This document shows, one piece after another, positions 57,721-64,000 of a stretch of 64,000 bases of DNA. Location: the NCBI RefSeq assembly GCF_019134595.1, contig NZ_CP077770.1:826001-890000 (forward strand), given 5' to 3'. The translations under genes were made by a program, and so were the position numbers. Source of the stretch: Pseudoalteromonas shioyasakiensis. Its GTDB lineage: Bacteria; Pseudomonadota; Gammaproteobacteria; Enterobacterales; Alteromonadaceae. The notes beneath the pieces are model-generated. The model saw only the letters and a program-made list of their open reading frames with translations, searched no databases and was not told the origin of the DNA. Position 1 is the stretch's first letter. The number at the start of each line of letters is the position of its first letter.

Positions 57721-58631
57721 TGCCTATTAACTTTGATTTTGAAAATGTAAATATAACTGAGTTTGGTCTTGGTCTGGATAGTCCCAATCGAGGTTTTGTG
57801 TTTGTTCCTGTTGATGAAGTCGTACAGAAGTCATTAGTTGAAATGGTTAGTTTTACAAAGACACAGATGCAGGATAAGGCGAGCAGTATGGCTACGTATC
57901 AGCCATCAGAAAAATATGCGTCTATTGAATATCTTACCTTTTCAATCAATGACCCATTGGTACAAGAGCTTAAAACTCTTCATGAGTCCGAAAATGTACC
58001 AGAAGATTGCAGTGCTTTTGACAATATCAATCAATGTTTCGCGTACTTTGTAAAGCTCACTGATAACAACCAACAGAGAATAACAGCTGTACGTCGTTCA
58101 ACTCAGTTTAAAACTTTAATAAAGAAAAGGCATAGGCTGGTTCAGTATGTTGATAATACTTTAAAGTCGTTAGAGGAAACTGTTTTTAAATTGGATAATG
58201 ACTTCGATTTTATTATTCAGAATGATTTAATACACATTCTCCGCCCTAGTGGCCTAGAGTTTACAGCTCAACTTCAGAAGGCAATTATGGATGCAGTTCC
58301 AGCCAACATTGCGAGTATTGCGAGTGAAATTGATTTCGTTAACTTTGATAGTATATCTCAGTATGCGCAAAACCACCCGAGAGCTGCAAGATATATTGCT
58401 TCCATTAAATCCCAATCAGAAGCAATAAACATCAGTCAAGATAAACTAGAACGTTACTGCGAAAAGACTAATGTTGTTACAAATATAGTTGATGGGAAGA
58501 TTAACTTAGACAGCTCGCAGATTATGGGATTTTTGGAAGTCCTAGACAGGCGTCGATACGAAATAGATCTAAAAGACGATGGAGAGTCGGAAGTTTATAG
58601 AGCGCCGAGCAGAAGCCGAGTAACTAGTTAG
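57720..58631 (+). CDS. kwaB: Kiwa defence effector KwaB-like (DUF4868)
   Basis: 303 residues, soluble. The central 'FKLDNDFDFIIQNDLIHILR' (about 150-172) is the DUF4868 signature (a D-x-D-x-I strand pair followed by an FE/FT helix); the rest is helical. DUF4868 is the KwaB domain; KwaB binds DNA and acts with KwaA to block phage replication. Overlaps kwaA by one base, so the two are translationally coupled. The low GC content suggests import into the hotspot. Confidence 0.78.
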   Translation: MPINFDFENVNITEFGLGLDSPNRGFVFVPVDEVVQKSLVEMVSFTKTQMQDKASSMATYQPSEKYASIEYLTFSINDPLVQELKTLHESENVPEDCSAFDNINQCFAYFVKLTDNNQQRITAVRRSTQFKTLIKKRHRLVQYVDNTLKSLEETVFKLDNDFDFIIQNDLIHILRPSGLEFTAQLQKAIMDAVPANIASIASEIDFVNFDSISQYAQNHPRAARYIASIKSQSEAINISQDKLERYCEKTNVVTNIVDGKINLDSSQIMGFLEVLDRRRYEIDLKDDGESEVYRAPSRSRVTS

Positions 58632-58720
58632 TTTACAAAGTCAGCGGCATTGTTAACCAAAATATCTGTGTGTCAATAGATCTGGATTTCTTTTATCTAA
58701 TTCACCGCCGGTGATTTTAT

Positions 58721-58749
58721 GAACCTTCACACTATCGTGTTGGAGGTTC
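58721..58749 (+). promoter_or_regulatory. Hairpin covering the traI ribosome-binding site
   Basis: gaaccttcacac / gtgttggaggttc: six outer pairs, a G-U and C-G pair, a one-base bulge and four inner pairs around loop TATC. The Shine-Dalgarno tggagg (58,741-58,746) is inside the stem, 7 bp before the traI ATG. A small palindrome TCACCGCCGGTGA lies at 58,702-58,714. Confidence 0.5.
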
Positions 58750-58752
58750 ACT

Positions 58753-60921
58753 ATGTTCAAAAACCTATTTTTTCAAACCAAAGCACTACCAGAGCTGTCA
58801 TCTCAACCAGAGCTGTCATCTCAACTGGAAACAGACATTCCACGCTACCCCCCATTTCTCAAGGGGTTACCAGCTGCATCACCCGAGGATTTGCAGTCCA
58901 CACAAGACGAGCTAATTGCCAAACTGCGCCAGGTACTTGGCTTTAACCAGCGTGATTTTCAACGGTTGATTCAGCCCTGCATTGATCATCTGGCGGCCTA
59001 TGTTCACTTGCTGCCAGCGTCTGAGCATCATCATCACAGTGGCGCTGGTGGTTTATTACGTCACTCGTTGGAAGTTGCTTTCTGGGCGGCACAAGCAGCT
59101 GAAGGGATCATCTTTGTTGCCAGTGGCACACCGGTTGAGAAAAAAGAGCTAGAGCCAAGGTGGCGTGTTGCGGCGGCATTAGGCGGTTTGTTCCATGATA
59201 TTGGTAAGCCCGTTTCAGACTTGTCCATCACTGACGAAGATGGACGCTATCAGTGGAACCCTTTTTTAGAAACATTATCCCAGTGGACCACAAATAGCAG
59301 CATTGAACGCTATTTCATTCGCTGGCGCGACGGACGGTGCAAGCGGCACGAGCAATTTTCAATTCTGGTGTTAAACCGGGTGATGACACCAGAGTTGCTC
59401 GCCTGGTTAACCCAGCCAGGCCCTGAGATTTTGCAAGCCATGCTGGAGGCAATTGGCAATACCGATCCCGAGCATGTCCTGTCTAAATTGGTCATTGAAG
59501 CCGACCAAACCAGTGTCCAGCGAGACCTGAAAGCTCAACGAATTTCCGTTGACGACAATGCCCTTGGTGTCCCAGTCGAACGCTATCTACTTGATGCCAT
59601 GAGGCGATTACTTGCCAGTTCCCAGTGGTTAGTCAATCAGCGAGATGCCAGAGTTTGGATACGAAAATCGAATCAATCAACCCATCTTTACCTGGTTTGG
59701 AAAAGCGCGGCTAAGGACATCATTGAGCTGTTGGCCAAAGACAAGATACCTGGCATTCCAAGAGATCCCGATACCCTTGCGGACATCCTTATTGAGCGAG
59801 GATTGGCCACTAAATCCGCCTCGAATGAGCGATATGAAAGCCTTGCCCCTGAAGTGCTGATCAAAGACGACAAGCCAATCTGGTTAGCTATGCTACATAT
59901 AGTTGAGGCCGATTTATTGTTCAGCTCGAATGTACCAAGTAGCGTGAGACTGTTTAGCAAATCTGAGTGGGAAGCAACACAGCAAACACAAGCAGAGCCA
60001 CAGAGTCGCTCCAGTGAGCAGCCAGGCTTGCCTGACGCGTCATCATCAATCGAACACGGCAATTCGTCTGAGTCGCCATCGACAAACTCGTCCGAACAAG
60101 ATGATGAACTTCGTCTTGCCAGTGATGTTAATCACCTTCAGGCAACTGAAAACGTTCCAGGTGATGGATGTGAAAAGCCTAACAACTCATATGATGGCGC
60201 TATCTCAAATAACGTAAACCAGCACGATGCAGAAGCATTGAATCTGCCTGAATCTTTGGCATGGCTCCCAGAGGCCAGTAGTGCGTTGGTTATGGTTGAT
60301 GAACAGATACTGATCCGCTATCCCGATGCCGTAAGACATTGGTGTGCTCCCCGAAAACTGCTTGCTGAACTCAGTCGATTAGATTGGCTTGAATTAGATC
60401 CCGCAAACCCGACTCGTAAGGCCAGAACTGTGACTACGAATGATGGCGTTCAGGAGCAAGGGTTACTTCTGAAGGTATCGATTTCTAAAAGGCTAATTGC
60501 ACTGATAGACATCTCCAAACAAGACACAGAACCGGCGACAGCAATTCAGAACGAAGAGGCTTTACAGCGTCCGAGTCGAACTAAGACAACTAATGCCCAA
60601 GTAAAAGAGCCCGCCACAAGAGCGGAGCGTAAGCAAAAGCCGATTGGGCCCAATGCGAACTCAAGTACAGACCTCAAACACGCGCAGCGGCAACAGATGG
60701 TTAATTTTGTGAAAGATTTGCCCATCTTACTGACCGATGGCGATTACCCAGACGTGGATCATAGTGCCGATGGTATTCGCGTCACGATTCAAACCTTACG
60801 CCAAGTCGCCAAGGAGCATGGCATTCCAGCCGGGCAATTGCTTCGGGGGATCTCGGCCAGTGACCAATGCCAGTTTGATGAGGGGGAAACGGTTCTGTTT
60901 ACCGCTCACGCTGAACGTTAA
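58753..60921 (+). CDS. traI: Conjugative relaxase TraI, MOBH family
   Basis: 722 residues. N-terminal TraI_2 domain with the MOBH signature HHH in 'ASEHHHHSGAGGLLRHSLEV' (about 89-108) and an HD motif in 'GLFHDIGKPVSD' (about 145). A Ser/Gln/Glu-rich linker (about 415-490) leads to a TraI_2_C winged-helix-like end (about 500-580). Nicks oriT with MobI's help and leads the strand to TraD. The N-terminus has an exact 18-bp duplication (PELSSQ twice). Confidence 0.94.
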   Translation: MFKNLFFQTKALPELSSQPELSSQLETDIPRYPPFLKGLPAASPEDLQSTQDELIAKLRQVLGFNQRDFQRLIQPCIDHLAAYVHLLPASEHHHHSGAGGLLRHSLEVAFWAAQAAEGIIFVASGTPVEKKELEPRWRVAAALGGLFHDIGKPVSDLSITDEDGRYQWNPFLETLSQWTTNSSIERYFIRWRDGRCKRHEQFSILVLNRVMTPELLAWLTQPGPEILQAMLEAIGNTDPEHVLSKLVIEADQTSVQRDLKAQRISVDDNALGVPVERYLLDAMRRLLASSQWLVNQRDARVWIRKSNQSTHLYLVWKSAAKDIIELLAKDKIPGIPRDPDTLADILIERGLATKSASNERYESLAPEVLIKDDKPIWLAMLHIVEADLLFSSNVPSSVRLFSKSEWEATQQTQAEPQSRSSEQPGLPDASSSIEHGNSSESPSTNSSEQDDELRLASDVNHLQATENVPGDGCEKPNNSYDGAISNNVNQHDAEALNLPESLAWLPEASSALVMVDEQILIRYPDAVRHWCAPRKLLAELSRLDWLELDPANPTRKARTVTTNDGVQEQGLLLKVSISKRLIALIDISKQDTEPATAIQNEEALQRPSRTKTTNAQVKEPATRAERKQKPIGPNANSSTDLKHAQRQQMVNFVKDLPILLTDGDYPDVDHSADGIRVTIQTLRQVAKEHGIPAGQLLRGISASDQCQFDEGETVLFTAHAER
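58789..58824 (+). repeat. 18-bp tandem duplication in traI
   Basis: ccagagctgtcatctcaa twice without a gap, adding six residues (PELSSQ) near the start of TraI. In-frame, so probably harmless slippage. Confidence 0.9.
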
Positions 60922-60969
60922 TCCATTTGAAATGAATCGGATTGCAAACGGTTATTTTGCGGAGCATGA

Positions 60970-62805
60970 ATGAAAGAAAATGCATATGAGATGCCCTGGC
61001 GCACGAACTATGAAGCCATGGCAGCAGCAGGTTGGCTGGTTGGGGCAACTGGGGCAATTGCCGCAGAAATGCTGACAGAGTTACCACCTGAGCCATTTTG
61101 GTGGATGACAGGGATTTCCTCGGGCATGGCGTTGTATCGCCTGCCTGAGGCTTACCGTCTTTATAAGTTGCAGAAGGGGCTAAAAGGCAAACCTTTGGCT
61201 TTTATGGAGCTGTCGCATTTGCAAAAGGTGATGGCAAAACATCCTGATGAATTGTGGTTAGGATATGGCTTTGAGTGGGATCAACGTCATGCTCAACGCG
61301 CTTATGAAATCTTAAAGCGGGATAAGCAAACCTTGCTTAACCAAGGTCACGCCTCTTATCGAAAGAATAGCCAAATGGGTTCGACCTGGATTCATGGTGT
61401 TGAGCCCAAAGAAGAAGATGTTTACCAGCCAGTTGGTCACACTGAGGGGCATACCTTAATTGTCGGAACGACCGGTGCCGGAAAAACCCGATGCTTTGAT
61501 GCGATGATCACTCAGGCCATTTTACGCAATGAAGCCGTGATTATTATTGACCCCAAGGGAGACAAGGAACTTAAGGATAATGCGCAGCGAGCCTGTATTG
61601 CCGCCGGTAGTCCTGAGCGCTTTGTGTATTTTCATCCGGGTTTTCCTGAGCATTCAGTACGTCTTAATCCCCTTAGAAACTTTAATCGGGGTACTGAAAT
61701 CGCCAGCCGAATTGCGGCATTAATCCCATCTGAAACCGGTGCTGATCCATTTAAAGCCTTTGGCCAAATGGCACTGAATAACATAGTGCAAGGTTTGTTG
61801 CTTACGTCACAACGTCCTGATCTGAAAACACTGAGACGATTCTTGGAAGGCGGTCCAGAAGGTTTGGTAGTAAAAGCCGTCACGGCTTGGGGTGAGCAGG
61901 TGTATCCGAACTTTAGTGTGGAGATCAAGCGCTTTACCGAAAAAGCCAACACATTAGCTAAACAAGCTATGGCGATGCTGCTTTTTTACTACGAACGCAT
62001 TCAGCCCGTTGCCGCCAATACCGATTTGGAAGGCCTTTTGAGTATGTTTGAGCATGACAGAACCCACTATTCCAAGATGGTGGCCTCATTGATGCCGGTG
62101 CTCAATATGCTCACATCAAGTGACCTTGGCCCACTGCTATCACCGATTGCAAACGATGTGGATGACAGCCGGATAATTACGGATTCTGGCCGTATTATCA
62201 ACAATGCCCAAGTGGCGTATATCGGCTTGGATTCATTGACCGACGCCATGGTTGGCAGCGCCATTGGTTCGTTGCTTTTATCCGATCTCACCGCCGTGGC
62301 CGGTGACCGCTATAACTATGGTGTTGAAAATCGTCCCGTAAATATCTTCATCGATGAGGCGGCTGAAGTCGTCAACGATCCCTTCATTCAACTGCTCAAC
62401 AAAGGCCGTGGCGCAAAAATGCGTTGTGTGATTGCTACTCAGACCTTTGCTGACTTTGCAGCTCGTACAGGCAGTGAAGCTAAGGCTCGCCAGGTGTTAG
62501 GTAACATCAACAACCTGATAGCTCTTCGGGTGATGGATGCCGAAACTCAGCAGTACATTACTGACAATCTGCCAAAGACTCGGTTGCAGTACATCATGCA
62601 AACTCAAGGTATGTCGTCCAACTCGGACAGCCCCGCGTTATTTACCGGCAATCATGGCGAACGCTTGATGGAGGAAGAAGGCGATATGTTTCCACCGCAG
62701 TTATTAGGCCAGCTTCCCAACCTGGAGTACATCGCCAAGCTTTCAGGTGGCCGCGTGATCAAAGGTCGAATTCCTATTTTAACCAGCTCTACACAGGCAG
62801 CATAA
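60970..62805 (+). CDS. traD: Type IV coupling protein TraD
   Basis: 611 residues. Two N-terminal membrane helices (about 18-35 and 41-58), Walker A 'GTTGAGKTRCFDAMI' (about 167-175), Walker B 'NIFIDEAAEVVNDP' (about 457-468), and 'VIATQTFADFA'. VirD4/TraD-type ATPase joining the relaxosome to the mating channel. 48 bp after traI. Confidence 0.95.
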   Translation: MKENAYEMPWRTNYEAMAAAGWLVGATGAIAAEMLTELPPEPFWWMTGISSGMALYRLPEAYRLYKLQKGLKGKPLAFMELSHLQKVMAKHPDELWLGYGFEWDQRHAQRAYEILKRDKQTLLNQGHASYRKNSQMGSTWIHGVEPKEEDVYQPVGHTEGHTLIVGTTGAGKTRCFDAMITQAILRNEAVIIIDPKGDKELKDNAQRACIAAGSPERFVYFHPGFPEHSVRLNPLRNFNRGTEIASRIAALIPSETGADPFKAFGQMALNNIVQGLLLTSQRPDLKTLRRFLEGGPEGLVVKAVTAWGEQVYPNFSVEIKRFTEKANTLAKQAMAMLLFYYERIQPVAANTDLEGLLSMFEHDRTHYSKMVASLMPVLNMLTSSDLGPLLSPIANDVDDSRIITDSGRIINNAQVAYIGLDSLTDAMVGSAIGSLLLSDLTAVAGDRYNYGVENRPVNIFIDEAAEVVNDPFIQLLNKGRGAKMRCVIATQTFADFAARTGSEAKARQVLGNINNLIALRVMDAETQQYITDNLPKTRLQYIMQTQGMSSNSDSPALFTGNHGERLMEEEGDMFPPQLLGQLPNLEYIAKLSGGRVIKGRIPILTSSTQAA

Positions 62806-62814
62806 GGAGTCTGT

Positions 62815-63375
62815 ATGCATCATTCTGTCTGTCTGAAAATGACAACACTTACCAGTAAAGAAATGCTCGCTCAGTGGCAGCAACATAACCCCCAGTTCAA
62901 GGAAACCTTAAGACTGCTTGAAACCGACTGGCCTCATGCTTTGGCCTCGGTGTATTGCTTGGCGGACTACTTAACGGATGCGTTCACGTTAGATGGCCAT
63001 TCCATCTTTGATTTGTGTCTGTGTAATGGCTTGGGCAGTTATGAAGAAGTCAGTTGTGATGATGACAGTGTACGCCTGTGGCATTTCATTGAGGCACTGA
63101 CCTGGACTGCCGCCAGTGCTTTAACGGGGATTCGCCTGCGTGATCCTGACCATTTCGAGTGGGCCGCCGTAGATGGTGTGTATTTCCACACCTGGATTCG
63201 TAATCGTCCAAATCGAATGGGGTATCTGGCTGAAGGACGCATCGATGTGCGTTATGTCAGTGGTCATACGACGACAAAGCGGCTTCAACAAGTGATTAAA
63301 GCCCGGATTATGACGCCAACCGTTGCAGCCATGCTGGCGCGAGTAGAAGAGGATGTTTGGCATGAGCAAGCATAA
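62815..63375 (+). CDS. Conserved transfer-region protein (s043-neighbour type)
   Basis: 186 residues, soluble, rich in Trp and His, no catalytic motif recognised. AGGAG lies 6 bp before the ATG. It is always linked to traD in SXT/R391 and IncA/C backbones. It overlaps the next gene, so traI-traD and these two form one transfer operon. Function unknown. Confidence 0.7.
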   Translation: MHHSVCLKMTTLTSKEMLAQWQQHNPQFKETLRLLETDWPHALASVYCLADYLTDAFTLDGHSIFDLCLCNGLGSYEEVSCDDDSVRLWHFIEALTWTAASALTGIRLRDPDHFEWAAVDGVYFHTWIRNRPNRMGYLAEGRIDVRYVSGHTTTKRLQQVIKARIMTPTVAAMLARVEEDVWHEQA

Positions 63376-63997
63376 GTCGGTTTGGCTGCTGTGTCTGGCA
63401 CTGATGCTGGAGATTATTGCCATTGGCGTGTTAGTGCCCGGTGATTGGACTGGCCGGGTTATTAATAAAGAGAAGCAGATGATTCAAAACCAATTGGGCG
63501 CACAAACAAGCTATTGGATTGGTCAAACTAGCCATGGCTGGTATCAGTCATGGATTGTGGATACACAGATGGAGCAATCTGTGCGTGATTTTCTAATCCC
63601 CACTGAAGAGCAACGACTGCGCTCTAAAGGGATGGAGAACATGGGAGGCTTTTGGTTTGTGTGGGTAGAAGACCGTATTCAGGCATTTTTTGATGTGTTG
63701 TACCAAGTGTTCACTCGATTTGCTTTGCTGATGGTCTGGTTGCCCTTTGCGCTTATTCTCATGTTACCGGCGTTGTGGGACGGCTTGATGACCTGGAAGA
63801 TTAAGAAGACAACCTTTGATTTTTCGAGCCCAATCATTCACCGCTACAGCATGATTATCCTGGGCTCAGGTGTCATTTTGCTGTTTATGGGATTGTTCGC
63901 CCCGCTGGCTATTCCACCGGTGGTGTTACCGTCGCTGATCATCGGTTTGGCATTGATGGCGGGGTTGGCGTTAAGTCACTTGCAGAAGAAGATATGA
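63362..63997 (+). CDS. DUF4400 integrating conjugative element membrane protein
   Basis: 211 residues from ATG 63,362 (agagg 10 bp upstream; an in-frame ATG at 63,353 is less well placed). One N-terminal helix (about 6-24), a periplasmic-like region, then three helices (about 116-137, 157-177, 181-203). Matches the DUF4400/PFL_4697-type ICE membrane proteins at this place in SXT elements, sometimes called TraJ. Overlaps the previous gene by 14 bp. Confidence 0.78.
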   Translation: MSKHKSVWLLCLALMLEIIAIGVLVPGDWTGRVINKEKQMIQNQLGAQTSYWIGQTSHGWYQSWIVDTQMEQSVRDFLIPTEEQRLRSKGMENMGGFWFVWVEDRIQAFFDVLYQVFTRFALLMVWLPFALILMLPALWDGLMTWKIKKTTFDFSSPIIHRYSMIILGSGVILLFMGLFAPLAIPPVVLPSLIIGLALMAGLALSHLQKKI

Positions 63998-64000
63998 GGC

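Overview
The window holds two kinds of DNA. Positions 1 to about 26,767 are chromosome of a marine gammaproteobacterium, most likely an Alteromonadales member such as Pseudoalteromonas. This is inferred from gene content: xseA divergent from guaB-guaA, tRNA-Trp followed by holD-rimI and prfC, a MipA/DUF3019 two-component cluster, many GGDEF and histidine-kinase genes, and an exported S8 protease with a GlyGly-CTERM-like tail. The host DNA is AT-rich. From about 26,768 to the end the window is inside an SXT/R391-family integrative conjugative element (ICE) inserted in the 5' end of prfC. The right end of the ICE lies beyond the window.

Chromosome, left to right: S8 protease (3' part); mipA convergent with a DUF3019-regulator-kinase operon; DUF3581 gene; RhlE-like helicase; GAF-GGDEF cyclase; an MTHFR-like protein lacking the usual catalytic Glu; M16 lipoprotein peptidase; PAS-GGDEF cyclase; a three-gene cluster with an XRE regulator and a 31-residue membrane peptide; cysE; xseA / guaB-guaA; tRNA-Trp; holD-rimI; a large hybrid kinase; truncated prfC.

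ICE backbone: attL and arm-site repeats, xis, int, the partition pair srpR-srpM with iteron-like srpC, the oriT region, mobI, rumB (split), rumA with a LexA box, s024 exonuclease, s025, a WYL regulator, then after a cargo hotspot traI, traD, an s043-type gene and a DUF4400 membrane protein.

rumB is split by a 13.9 kb insertion (about 32,027-45,899). This carries fragments of a Tn3-family transposon, one IS26, and three direct copies of ISCR2 (two with intact transposase genes, one truncated). Between the ISCR2 copies are tetR-tetA, a dfrA-type dihydrofolate reductase with a truncated type IA topoisomerase gene that looks taken from a Bacteroidetes chromosome, and the sul2-glmM' unit. These genes predict resistance to tetracycline, trimethoprim and sulfonamide.

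The cargo hotspot between the WYL gene and traI (49,842-58,631) is an anti-phage island. It has a type I restriction-modification operon in the order hsdM-hsdS-prrC-like-hsdR, the order of the E. coli prr locus with its anticodon nuclease, followed by a two-gene module that I read as Kiwa (kwaA-kwaB). The most interesting signals are this island, the Bacteroidetes-derived dfrA capture unit, the inside-out Tn3/IS26/ISCR2 architecture, and a predicted hairpin over the traI ribosome-binding site.
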